A DNA stretch of 64,000 nt from Nocardioides thalensis (lineage in GTDB: Bacteria > Actinomycetota > Actinomycetes > Propionibacteriales > Nocardioidaceae). The notes beneath the pieces are model-generated. The model saw only the letters and a list, made by a program, of their open reading frames with translations, did not search any database and was not told the DNA's origin. The stretch is taken from contig NZ_JACCFP010000001.1 in assembly GCF_013410655.1 (NCBI RefSeq), forward strand, positions 3,681,501 through 3,745,500, read 5' to 3'. Position 1 is the first letter of the stretch; each line of letters begins with the position of its first letter. Of the stretch, positions 13,475 to 21,886 are shown piece by piece. A program made the translations under genes and the position numbers.

Positions 13475-15295
13475 TTATCGAGACGGACAGGCCGAGCGGA
13501 CCGTTCCCGACTCCGAGCCGAACGCCGAGCCGGGGGTGACCTGGAGGTCGAGGTCCTCGGTCTGCCCCCGCCCGCCGCGGAGCAGGAACTCGACCGTCGT
13601 CTCCTCCTCGGGGTCCAGCGTGACGGTGACGGGAGCGATCCACCGGTCCCGGTAGGGATAGACGACGGGGAGCGTCATGTCCTGCTCGCCGATCTCGAGC
13701 TTCTCGAGCGTGCCCCCGGGCGGGCCCATCAGGTACAGCAGCACCGACTGCTGGCCGTTGACGTAGCCCGGCTGACCCACCGGCCGGAAGCCCGCGACCG
13801 ACTTCGGCAGCGGTACGCCGTCCGGCGGGTCGTTGTGCAGGGTCACGACGCCGGTGACCTCCTGCACGCTGCCGGCGCACGACCGGGCGACCACGTCGAC
13901 GGTGTAGCGGAGGTAGTAGGACATCTTCGACTCGGTCTTGTCGCTCAGGTAGACGCCGAGCGCGGGCTCCTCCCCCGCGACCTGGCCCGCGATCGCCGTA
14001 CCTTCGACCGCGTCCTGCACCGGCTCCTCGAAGCTGTGCATCCGGATGCGCCCCTCGGCGACGCCCGTCACGAGGGCGCGGATCAGCTCGGCTGGATCGC
14101 CCGCACCGCCCGCGAACGCGTTGAAGACGGCCTTGGCGACGGCGTTCTGGAAGTCGTCGTGGACCCCGGCGTCGTAGGTCTGGAGGTAGATCTCGTTCTC
14201 CACCGCCGGGACGACGTTGGTCGAGGTGGCGTCCGGGTAGCCCGGCACGGGCACCGGTCCGGTCGCTGCCAGCAGGTAGGCGATCGCCACCGGGTCGACG
14301 AGGAACACGCCGTCGACCTCCTGGCCGGTCTCGCTGCGCCAGCGGGCGGCCATCAGCTCGGCGGCCCGCGGCACGTGCGGCGTCAGGTTGGCGTTGCGGA
14401 AGAACCGGCCCAGCTGGCTGCCGAAGAGCTGCTGCTCCTCCTCGTCCAGGGGGAGCACGGGCTCCTCCAGGATGCCGAGGCGCGAGGAGGCCATCTGGTC
14501 GGTGATGTCGACCCGCCCGTCCTCGGCGTGGACCAGGCTGATCGAGCCCGCCAGCCCGCCCAGCGGCCGGAGCTCGGCGTTGTTCTGCATCACGAGGAGG
14601 TAGTCCCGCGGGCCGTCGCGGCCCAGGAGCGTCGGCATCATCTCGGCCGCGCGGTAGACCGACCCGAGGGTCGAGCGCGCCTGGAGCACCAGCCGGCGCA
14701 GGTCGTCGAAGCGGCGGCCGACCGGGCCCGTGAACCCGCTGCTGTCGACGCCGGAGAGCTGGGACGCCGCGTCGGCGAAGACCGCCTCGCTCGCGGCGGC
14801 CGGCTCCTGGGTGGCGGCGATCGCCGCGAGGGGGAACCGGTGCCGGGTCGGGTTGAACGTGCGGGCGGTGACGTCGGCCGCGGCGTCGACCAGCGGGGGC
14901 AGCGCCTCGTCACCGATGTCCGACAGCACCCGCGCGGCGACGGCCACGCCCTCGGCGTCGTCACCGAGGACCGGCGCGTGCTCGGCGACCCACCAGGTGG
15001 GCCCGTCGGTCGCCGCCTCGGCATCCGCGGCGGCCTCCTGGAACGCCTCGAGGGCGCGGGCCGCGCCGTCGGCGTCGCCGTCGACCAGCTCGGCCCGGAG
15101 CAGCCGGCCCTGGCGCTCGACCTCCTGGAGCTCGTCGGCCGCCTGCCAGACGGTCCAGGCGAACCAGCCACCGACCAGCACGACCGCCGCGAGCACCCCG
15201 CCTCCGACGAGCAGCACCCGACGCTGGCGCGGGGCACGGGCGAGCCGTCGCAGCAGCGGGCGGCGGCCGCGGCGGCGGCGTACGACGGGAGACAC
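13475..15295 (-). CDS. DUF4012 membrane-anchored protein
   Basis: A 606-residue protein with a basic N-terminus, one membrane anchor (about residues 27-48) and a long extracytoplasmic part. The segment RDYLLVMQNNAELRPLGGLA is the DUF4012 hallmark. Family members are regularly encoded beside capsule or exopolysaccharide genes in actinobacteria and are distantly similar in setting to LytR-CpsA-Psr proteins, but no enzymatic activity is known. GTG 15295 is preferred over TTG 15301; neither has a clear ribosome site. It is divergent from the Wzc-like kinase gene, which supports a joint role in surface-glycan export or attachment. Confidence 0.82.
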   Translation of the reverse strand: MSPVVRRRRGRRPLLRRLARAPRQRRVLLVGGGVLAAVVLVGGWFAWTVWQAADELQEVERQGRLLRAELVDGDADGAARALEAFQEAAADAEAATDGPTWWVAEHAPVLGDDAEGVAVAARVLSDIGDEALPPLVDAAADVTARTFNPTRHRFPLAAIAATQEPAAASEAVFADAASQLSGVDSSGFTGPVGRRFDDLRRLVLQARSTLGSVYRAAEMMPTLLGRDGPRDYLLVMQNNAELRPLGGLAGSISLVHAEDGRVDITDQMASSRLGILEEPVLPLDEEEQQLFGSQLGRFFRNANLTPHVPRAAELMAARWRSETGQEVDGVFLVDPVAIAYLLAATGPVPVPGYPDATSTNVVPAVENEIYLQTYDAGVHDDFQNAVAKAVFNAFAGGAGDPAELIRALVTGVAEGRIRMHSFEEPVQDAVEGTAIAGQVAGEEPALGVYLSDKTESKMSYYLRYTVDVVARSCAGSVQEVTGVVTLHNDPPDGVPLPKSVAGFRPVGQPGYVNGQQSVLLYLMGPPGGTLEKLEIGEQDMTLPVVYPYRDRWIAPVTVTLDPEEETTVEFLLRGGRGQTEDLDLQVTPGSAFGSESGTVRSACPSR

Positions 15296-15430
15296 AGGCA
15301 AAGGATGCCGGATCGCGACGCGGTATCACCGGGCAAACGCCCGGACGGGCCACGGCGCCGGGAGGCGTGTCCTAGGATCGCCGCGATCGTTCTGTCTCGG
15401 TACCTCCCCCAACACTCAAGGGCGTCACTC

Positions 15431-16861
15431 GTGGACTTGAAGCAGTTCCTCCAGGTGATGCGTCGTCGCTGGCGCAGCGTCGTCGCCATCCTGGCCCTGT
15501 GCCTGGCCGCCGCCGGCACGCTCATCTACATCCAGACGCCGATGTACGAGTCCAAGGCCGTGGTCTTCCTCAGCGCCGACGTGCGCCAGGCGCAGGACGC
15601 GTATGTCGCCCAGCTGTGGGTGTCCGGGCGGGCCGAGACCTACGCCGACCTCGCGCAGAGCTCCGAGCTCGCCGACCGCGTGATCGACACCCTCGACCTC
15701 GACGAGACGCCCGAGCAGCTCGCCGGCCGGATCTCCGCGGAGGTGCTCGAGGGCACCGTGCAGATCGAGCTGGCCGTGCAGGACGAGGAGGCGCGCCGCG
15801 CCCAGACCATCGCCGACGTGGTGGTCGACCAGTTCATCGAGTTCATCGCCGAGCTCGAGACGCCCGAGGACAGCGCGACCACCCCGCTGATCACGGCGCG
15901 GGTCACCAACGAGGCGTCCTACAACCCCGACAAGGTGGCCCCGCAGACGGTGCTCTACCTGGTCGCGGCCGGCGTCATCGGGCTGCTGCTCGGCATCGCG
16001 ACCGCCGTGGCGCGCCAGCTGCTCGACCGCACGATCCACACGGTCGAGGACGTCGCGAAGGTCACCGACGCGCCGGTGCTGGCGAGCATCGGCTTCGACC
16101 CCGACATGCGCAAGGCGCCGCTCATCACCGACCTGGGCGGCTTCGCCGCCCGCACCGAGGCGTTCCGGGTGCTGCGCACCAGCCTCCAGTTCATCGACCT
16201 CGACCACCAGCCGAAGGTGCTCGCGATCACCAGCGCCACGCCGGCCGAGGGCAAGACGATGACCGCGACCAACCTGGCGATCGCGCTCGCACAGACCGGC
16301 CGCAAGACGCTGATCGTCGACGCCGACCTGCGGCGCCCGCGCGTCGCCAGCACCCTGGGCCTCGACCCGGCGGTCGGCTTCACGACGGCGCTGGTGGGCA
16401 AGGCGCAGATCCAGGACGTCATCCAGGTCCACGAGAAGAGCGGCCTGCACGTGCTGGCGAGCGGCCCGAAGCCGCCCAACCCGACCGAGATCCTCCAGTC
16501 GCGGGTCACCGCCGACCTGATCCGGCGGCTGCGCGGCAGCTACGACATGATCGTGATCGACGCGCCGCCGCTGCTCCCGGTCGCCGACGCGTCGGTGGTC
16601 TCGTCGATCGCCGACGGTGCGCTGATCGTCGTGCGCCACGACCGCACGACCACCGACCAGGCCGCCGACGCGATCGCCCGCCTCCAGCAGGTCGGCAGCA
16701 AGGTGCTCGGCGTGGTGGTCAACATGGTCTCCAAGCGCGCCGTGGGCAGCTATTACTACTACTACTACGAGGAGACCGACCCGATGGGCCGTGCTCCCAA
16801 GGCCGGCTCGGGCAACGGCAAGCGCAAGTCGGAGAAGACGCCCGCCGGGCGTGACGCCTGA
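15431..16861 (+). CDS. Wzc/CpsD-like polysaccharide co-polymerase with BY-kinase domain
   Basis: A 476-residue fusion. An N-terminal Wzz-like part has two membrane helices (about 17-37 and 175-195). A bacterial tyrosine-kinase domain follows with Walker A in SATPAEGKTMTAT (about 268), Walker A' DADLRRPR (about 297) and Walker B VIDAPPLLPVAD (about 375). The C-terminus has a tyrosine cluster, six consecutive Tyr then Glu-Glu (about 438-447), the autophosphorylation site that controls chain length and export. GTG 15431 fits because the Wzz domain starts at once (VDLKQFLQVMRRRW). A TAGGAT box at 15373-15378 may be the -10 of its promoter in the 135-nt divergent region. Confidence 0.92.
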   Translation: MDLKQFLQVMRRRWRSVVAILALCLAAAGTLIYIQTPMYESKAVVFLSADVRQAQDAYVAQLWVSGRAETYADLAQSSELADRVIDTLDLDETPEQLAGRISAEVLEGTVQIELAVQDEEARRAQTIADVVVDQFIEFIAELETPEDSATTPLITARVTNEASYNPDKVAPQTVLYLVAAGVIGLLLGIATAVARQLLDRTIHTVEDVAKVTDAPVLASIGFDPDMRKAPLITDLGGFAARTEAFRVLRTSLQFIDLDHQPKVLAITSATPAEGKTMTATNLAIALAQTGRKTLIVDADLRRPRVASTLGLDPAVGFTTALVGKAQIQDVIQVHEKSGLHVLASGPKPPNPTEILQSRVTADLIRRLRGSYDMIVIDAPPLLPVADASVVSSIADGALIVVRHDRTTTDQAADAIARLQQVGSKVLGVVVNMVSKRAVGSYYYYYYEETDPMGRAPKAGSGNGKRKSEKTPAGRDA

Positions 16862-16915
16862 GACTAGAGTTCGTTGTCGGGTTGCTGGGGGGCAACCGAA
16901 CGGGAAGGGAACCCC

Positions 16916-17899
16916 ATGAGTGCAGGTCCTGTCGACGTCCTCGTCGCAGGCGGCGGCGGTTTCATCGGGGGCCATCTGGTCGCCGATCTGCTGGCGCAGG
17001 GCAAGACTGTCCGCTCGGTCGACGTGAAGCCGCTCGAGGAGTGGTACCAGGTCCACCCGGACGCCCAGAACGTGCAGGCCGACGTCTCGCTGCTGGAGAA
17101 CGCGATGGCGGCGACCGAGGGCGCCGGTGAGGTCTTCATGCTCGCCGCCGACATGGGCGGCATGGGGTTCATCGAGAACAACAAGGCGCTGTGCATGCTG
17201 TCGGTGCTGACCAGCACCCACATGCTCCAGGCGGCCAAGGCCCACGACGTGGAGCGCTACTTCTACTCCTCGTCGGCGTGCGTCTACGCCGCCGACAAGC
17301 AGACCGACACCGCGGTGACGGCGCTGCGCGAGGCCGACGCCTACCCCGCGATGCCGGAGGACGGCTACGGCTGGGAGAAGCTCTTCAGCGAGCGGATGTG
17401 CCGCCACTTCAGCGAGGACTACGGGATGACGACCCGGGTCGCCCGCTACCACAACGTCTACGGGCCCGAGGGCACGTGGACGGGCGGCCGCGAGAAGGCG
17501 CCCGCCGCGGTGTGCCGCAAGATCGCCGAGGCCGTGATCACCGGCCGCCACGAGCTCGACATCTGGGGCGACGGCGAGCAGACCCGCAGCTTCATGTACA
17601 TCGACGACTGCGTGCAGGGATCGCAGATGATACTGGCCGGCGACTTCGCCGAGCCGATCAACCTCGGCTCCTCCGAGCTGGTGTCGATCAACCAGCTCTA
17701 CACGATCGTCGAGGAGATCGCCGGCATCCGCTGCAAGCGCAACTACCAGCTCGACGCCCCGCAGGGCGTGCGCGGCCGCAACTCCGACAACACGCTGATC
17801 CAGGAGGTCTACGGCTGGGAGCCGTCGATCACGCTCGCCGACGGCATGGCGCGCACCTACGCCTGGGTCTACGACCAGGTGAAGCGCTCGATGGCCTGA
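16916..17899 (+). CDS. GDP-mannose 3,5-epimerase-like protein
   Basis: A 327-residue short-chain dehydrogenase/epimerase with the NAD-binding loop GGGGFIGG near the N-terminus and the catalytic YxxxK as YGWEK. The sequence AADMGGMGFI together with SSSACVYAAD is characteristic of GDP-mannose 3',5'-epimerase, which makes GDP-L-galactose/gulose. It has a GGGAAGGGA ribosome site. A 6-bp hairpin (GGTTGC 16880-16885, GCAACC 16892-16897) lies in its leader, and a TAGAGT box is at 16865-16870. The product would feed an L-hexose into the surface glycan. Confidence 0.85.
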   Translation: MSAGPVDVLVAGGGGFIGGHLVADLLAQGKTVRSVDVKPLEEWYQVHPDAQNVQADVSLLENAMAATEGAGEVFMLAADMGGMGFIENNKALCMLSVLTSTHMLQAAKAHDVERYFYSSSACVYAADKQTDTAVTALREADAYPAMPEDGYGWEKLFSERMCRHFSEDYGMTTRVARYHNVYGPEGTWTGGREKAPAAVCRKIAEAVITGRHELDIWGDGEQTRSFMYIDDCVQGSQMILAGDFAEPINLGSSELVSINQLYTIVEEIAGIRCKRNYQLDAPQGVRGRNSDNTLIQEVYGWEPSITLADGMARTYAWVYDQVKRSMA

Positions 17900-17929
17900 G
17901 CTGGCACGGTCCTTGCTGGCCGGGCTCGG

Positions 17930-19141
17930 CTACTGCTCCAGCAGTACGTCGAGCTCGGCCAGCACCTTCTCCGGGGCCAGGTCGATGTCGTCCTGGACCC
18001 CGGTGAGCTCGGTGCCCGGCGGCGGCGTACGACCCTCGCCGAGGACGTAGCGGTAGCGCGCGTCCGGGATCGCGTCGAGTATCGCGTAGAAGCAGTGCTT
18101 CACGTACGTCGGCGCCATCAGGTGCAGCACCCGGACGCCCGGGCGGCAGAACAGCAGGTTGGTGAGGGCAGCGCCGTGCACGCCGACGACGACCTCGGCC
18201 GCGGCGAAGGTGTCGACCTGGTCGCGCACCGACATCGAGCCCGGGTCGACGCGGGCGAAGCCGCGCGCCTCCAGCAGCGGCCAGAGCTCGGCTTCCGACT
18301 CCATCCGGCGGGTGTGGCGACGATCGCCGCGGGTGACGTAGAGCCGGGTCGGCTTGTCCGCGGTGTCCGCGGGCGGCAGCAGCGAGCGCACGTGGTCGAC
18401 GATCCACGGCGGCGTGTGCTCGCCGACGTTGGGGATGCTCGGCACCAAGAGCCGGTCCGCTCGTACGGCGCGCTCGCGGCCGACGTCGAGGCGAGGAAGC
18501 CCGTCGAGCCCGGCAAGAGCGAGGATCTCGCGGTGGTAGCGGGTCGAGCGCTCGAGGTAGTAGTGATCGACGGCGACGTCCGGGACCGTGCGCCGCAGCA
18601 CCTCGAGCCGGGGCAGCACGTCGAGGAGGTAGTGGTAGTAGCTGGCGTTGCCGCCGCGGGTCGCGAGCACGGCGACGGTGCCGCTGACGTGCTCGACCGC
18701 GGGCAGCCGGGGCCGGAGGAACAGCGGGTGCTCCTGCCAGCCGGCGATGCCCCAGTAGTCGCTGGTCTCGAAGTCGAGCACGCGCCCGGGCGTGATCACG
18801 GCGGCGAAGTCCCCGACGACGGTGCCGTCGCGGACGTCGAGGGTCTGCACCGGCGGGACGTCCGGCCGGGTCGTCGTGGTGAACGCCCAGTGCCGCGGCG
18901 GCATCCCGGGCGGGACGGCGCGCTCGACGGGCGGCGACGGCGCCGGCCCGTGCAGGGTCACCGCGTCGGGCTCCGCGGCCGCGGTGGCCGCGGACGTCGT
19001 ACTGCCCGAGCGCGGGAGACCGCGCTCGCCGAGCAGCGGCGCCAGCCGCCGCCCGAGGACGCCCAGCACCAACGACAGCGCCCGGTGGACGCGCTTGGCC
19101 AGCGGCCACAGCGGTTGCAGCCGGGCCGGGAGCTTGCTCAT
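17930..19141 (-). CDS. Glycosyltransferase family 61-like (DUF563)
   Basis: A 403-residue protein whose C-terminal half has the DUF563/GT61 signature VVGVHGAALTNLLFCRPGVR preceded by RLYVTRGD. It is presumably cytoplasmic and adds a pentose or hexose to the glycan repeat unit. The start ATG 19141 overlaps the upstream FkbM methyltransferase stop by ATGA. It is the last gene of a three-gene minus-strand operon (acetyltransferase, FkbM, GT61). It converges with the epimerase gene with a 30-nt gap that holds no clear terminator. Confidence 0.82.
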   Translation of the reverse strand: MSKLPARLQPLWPLAKRVHRALSLVLGVLGRRLAPLLGERGLPRSGSTTSAATAAAEPDAVTLHGPAPSPPVERAVPPGMPPRHWAFTTTTRPDVPPVQTLDVRDGTVVGDFAAVITPGRVLDFETSDYWGIAGWQEHPLFLRPRLPAVEHVSGTVAVLATRGGNASYYHYLLDVLPRLEVLRRTVPDVAVDHYYLERSTRYHREILALAGLDGLPRLDVGRERAVRADRLLVPSIPNVGEHTPPWIVDHVRSLLPPADTADKPTRLYVTRGDRRHTRRMESEAELWPLLEARGFARVDPGSMSVRDQVDTFAAAEVVVGVHGAALTNLLFCRPGVRVLHLMAPTYVKHCFYAILDAIPDARYRYVLGEGRTPPPGTELTGVQDDIDLAPEKVLAELDVLLEQ

Positions 19142-19959
19142 GCGGCGCGGCGGGACAGCCACATCACGCCGAGGCCCGGCAGCGTGCCGGGCTCCATGCG
19201 CGACGGGGTGAGGCCCACGGCGGCGAAGAACTCGAGGAGGTCGTCGAGGTGGCGGCCCGGCACCGGGTGATACTCCATGACCACCGAGCGCACCTCGCGC
19301 CACGACTCGGGCGAGGAGCGCAGCACGATGTCGTACTCGGCACCCTCGACGTCCATCTTCACCAGCTGCACGGCGCTGCCGTCGGCGGCGACCAGCGCGG
19401 CCGCCTCGTCGAACGTCACCGCCGGCACCGTCACCTCGGTGCCCGCCGCGTCGGGGGCGGTGAGGCCGTTGTGCCCGCTCGCCGTGCCGCTGTCGACGAA
19501 CGTGAAGTCGCCCGCCTCCCCCGCCATCGCGGCACCGTGGACGGTGACCCGGCCGTCGAGGTCGTTGCCCTCGACGTTGCGGCGGATGTAGGACGCGCTG
19601 GTCGGCGAGGCCTCGTAGACGTGGACCCGCGCCTTGGGCAGCTCGGCGGCGACGGCGAGCGAGAAGCTGCCGATCTGGCCGCCGACGTCGAGCACCCCGG
19701 CGTCGTCGTCGACGCCGTCGAGGAGCTCGGCCATCCGGTAGGCGTCGTCACCGAAGATCTCGTAGAGCGGGAAGCGGGCGCCCGGCACGTTGGGGCACTG
19801 CACGACGTAGCCGTTGCGCAGCCGGAACGTCAGCTCCGGCTTGCTCCACGGGGTCGCCTGGGCGCCGAGGTCGAGGAACACCGACCCGAAGTTCGTGAAG
19901 AGGGCGGGCGTCTGCCGCACCCTGCGTAGGAGGTACGACGCACTCCTCAGCCGACTCAT
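19138..19959 (-). CDS. FkbM-family methyltransferase
   Basis: A 273-residue protein with the FkbM SAM-binding loop VLDVGGQIGSFSLAVAAE and the downstream acidic strand VQLVKMDVEGAEYDIVL. FkbM enzymes O-methylate sugars or polyketides. It is coupled by ATGA overlaps to the acetyltransferase upstream and the GT61 gene downstream, so the three act on the same glycan residue or unit. Confidence 0.87.
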   Translation of the reverse strand: MSRLRSASYLLRRVRQTPALFTNFGSVFLDLGAQATPWSKPELTFRLRNGYVVQCPNVPGARFPLYEIFGDDAYRMAELLDGVDDDAGVLDVGGQIGSFSLAVAAELPKARVHVYEASPTSASYIRRNVEGNDLDGRVTVHGAAMAGEAGDFTFVDSGTASGHNGLTAPDAAGTEVTVPAVTFDEAAALVAADGSAVQLVKMDVEGAEYDIVLRSSPESWREVRSVVMEYHPVPGRHLDDLLEFFAAVGLTPSRMEPGTLPGLGVMWLSRRAA

Positions 19960-20627
19960 TGCTCGGATGCTACTTCCACGAGGCCGCGCCGGAAGTACTT
20001 CAGCCGTTCCGGCAGCGCGCGCACCGGCTCGGCGGGGTTGCCGCGGTAGAAGGTCAGCTCGGTCGTCAGCTTCGTCGTGACCACCGAGCCCGCGGACACG
20101 ATGGCGCGGCTGGGCACCGACGTGCCGTTGAGCAGCGTGCAGCCGCTCATCACCGCGCTGCGGTCGCCGATGACCACCGGCTGGGCCACGAAGCGGTCGC
20201 GCGCGAGGTCGAGGCTGTGGGTGAGGATCGCGCAGCGGTAGCCGGCGATCGCGGAGTACTCCCCCAGCTCGACCCGGTCGGCGCAGTCGATGGTGTGGCC
20301 GATGGTGACCATCGAGTGGCGACGGAGCACCAGCACCGAGCGGCGGTTGGGACTCACGGCGAAGTAGTCCGAGCCCGGCGGGAAGCCGGTGATCAGGTTG
20401 CGGGTCGCGATGCTCGCGCCCTCCTCGAGGACCACCTCCTCCAGACCACGGATCGTGTTGAACGAGCCGATCGTGCTGTGCGGGCCCATGACCAGCTTGC
20501 CGACCATGATCATGCTGCGGCCGATGTGCGCGGTGGGGTGCACGTCCCACCCGAAGAACCAGTTGCCCACGCGCCGCTTCAGCGGCATGGGGAGCACGAG
20601 CTGGAGAACTGCCCACAGCAGCCGCAT
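19956..20627 (-). CDS. Left-handed beta-helix acyltransferase
   Basis: A 223-residue protein built of hexapeptide repeats ([LIV]-G-x4), for example HIGRSMIMVGKLVMG, VTIGHTIDC and VVIGDRSAVMSGCTLLNG, ending SVVTTKLTTELTFYRGNPAE. This is the trimeric acetyltransferase fold used to O-acetylate sugars. ATG 20627 with GGTGGGTG upstream is preferred; the frame is open further up. It is the first gene of the operon with FkbM and GT61. Confidence 0.8.
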   Translation of the reverse strand: MRLLWAVLQLVLPMPLKRRVGNWFFGWDVHPTAHIGRSMIMVGKLVMGPHSTIGSFNTIRGLEEVVLEEGASIATRNLITGFPPGSDYFAVSPNRRSVLVLRRHSMVTIGHTIDCADRVELGEYSAIAGYRCAILTHSLDLARDRFVAQPVVIGDRSAVMSGCTLLNGTSVPSRAIVSAGSVVTTKLTTELTFYRGNPAEPVRALPERLKYFRRGLVEVASEQ

Positions 20628-20671
20628 CACACCCACCGTTCGTATCGATTGGCCCCCGAGCACCAGTAACG

Positions 20672-20706
20672 TACGCGAGGCCCTGGGGTTATACGCGAGG
20701 CCCTGG
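20672..20706. repeat. 15-bp tandem direct repeat in a divergent promoter region
   Basis: TACGCGAGGCCCTGG occurs at 20672-20686 and again at 20692-20706, exactly 20 bp apart, in the 122-bp gap between the acetyltransferase and methyltransferase operons. It may be a regulator binding site (same face of the helix, about two turns) or a simple duplication. Confidence 0.6.
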
Positions 20707-20749
20707 ATGACCGGGCACGATCCGACAGGCGGAGCAGATCGGCAGGCAG

Positions 20750-21604
20750 ATGACCAGCAACGACGTGAGCCACCAGCCCGCGGCCCACTACGACCGCGTC
20801 CACGAGGCGTGGCGCCTGATCATGGGGAGCGAGTTCCACTACGGCGTGTTCGCGACGCCGGAGACGCCGCTCGGCGAGGCCACGGCGGCGCTCACGGCGC
20901 TGATGGTCGACGGCGCGCAGCCGCGCGCGGGCGACCGGCTGCTCGACGTCGGCTGCGGCACCGGGCACCAGTCCTGCGCGCTCGTCGACGAGTACGGCGT
21001 CCGCGCCCTCGGCATCACCACGAGCGAGGAGGGGGTCGCCGCCGCCACCGCGCTCGCGGCCGAGCGCGGCCTGGCCGACGCGCGGTTCGAGGTCCGCGAC
21101 GGCACCGCCAACGGCCTGCCGGACGCCTCGTTCGACGTGGTGTGGGTGCTCGAGTCGTCGCACCTGATGCGCGACCGGGCCGCGCTGCTGTCCGAGTGCG
21201 CGCGGGTCCTGGCGCCCGGCGGGCGGATGGTCCTGTGCGACATCATCCGCAAGCGGGAGATCCCGTTCCGCGAGGTGCGCGACCGCAAGGTGGAGCTCGC
21301 CACGCTGCGCCGCGCGTTCGGCGACGCCCACATGCAGCCGCTGGCGTCGTACACCGCAGCGCTGGAGGAACTCGGTCTCACCGTGACCGGGTCCCGCGAC
21401 ATCACCGAGCCGACGCTGCCGACGTTCGCTGCGTGGCGGGCCAACTGCGCCGCCCACCGGGCCGAGCTCGTCGAGCTGATCGGCGCCGAGGCGGTCGACG
21501 ACTACGTCCGCGCCTGCGACATTCTTGAAGGGTTCTGGCGTGATGGCACCCTGGGCTATGGAATGCTGTCGGCGGCCAAGGCATCGGCACCAACGCCGAC
21601 CTGA
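20750..21604 (+). CDS. Class I SAM methyltransferase (gTMT-like)
   Basis: A 284-residue methyltransferase with LLDVGCGTGHQSCALVDEYG as the SAM loop and LAPGGRMVLCDI after it. The N-terminal YDRVHEAWRLIMGSEFHYGV resembles the small-molecule (tocopherol/sarcosine-type) methyltransferases. It lies 18 nt upstream of an acyl carrier protein gene, which is followed without gap by an AMP-forming ligase. The three look like a cassette that makes a methylated acyl or aminoacyl group. Substrate unknown. Confidence 0.82.
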   Translation: MTSNDVSHQPAAHYDRVHEAWRLIMGSEFHYGVFATPETPLGEATAALTALMVDGAQPRAGDRLLDVGCGTGHQSCALVDEYGVRALGITTSEEGVAAATALAAERGLADARFEVRDGTANGLPDASFDVVWVLESSHLMRDRAALLSECARVLAPGGRMVLCDIIRKREIPFREVRDRKVELATLRRAFGDAHMQPLASYTAALEELGLTVTGSRDITEPTLPTFAAWRANCAAHRAELVELIGAEAVDDYVRACDILEGFWRDGTLGYGMLSAAKASAPTPT

Positions 21605-21622
21605 GCCGTGAAGGAGAACCCA

Positions 21623-21886
21623 GTGCCGAACCGCTCGCGCGCCCAGGAGATCGTCGCGCAGTTCCTCGACCGGATCGACAAGGACGTCGACCCCACGACC
21701 GTGACCGACGAGACCAGCCTCTGGGGTGAGGGTCTCGGCCTCGACTCGCTCGAGGCGGCCGAGCTCTCCACGATGCTGGAGGACGAGCTGGGGTCCGACC
21801 CGTTCTCGACCTCCGACGTCCTGCCGGAGACCATCGGCGACGTGCTCGCCTACTACGGCCCCGCTGACGAGGCCGCTTCCGTCTGA
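21623..21886 (+). CDS. Acyl carrier protein
   Basis: An 87-residue acidic protein with the phosphopantetheine attachment site GLDSLEAAEL (Ser about 37). GTG 21623 is chosen since AAGGAG lies 6 nt upstream; GTG 21608 would place the ribosome site inside the gene. It overlaps the ligase start (TGATG). As a stand-alone ACP between a methyltransferase and an adenylating enzyme in a glycan locus, it probably carries an acyl or amino-acid group destined for a sugar; that is inference. Confidence 0.9.
   Translation: MPNRSRAQEIVAQFLDRIDKDVDPTTVTDETSLWGEGLGLDSLEAAELSTMLEDELGSDPFSTSDVLPETIGDVLAYYGPADEAASV

Noticed and set aside
13835..15430. Open frame upstream of the Wzc-like kinase on the plus strand
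   Set aside because: It is antisense to the DUF4012 gene and shows His/Arg/Gly-rich shadow composition; the kinase domain starts at 15431.
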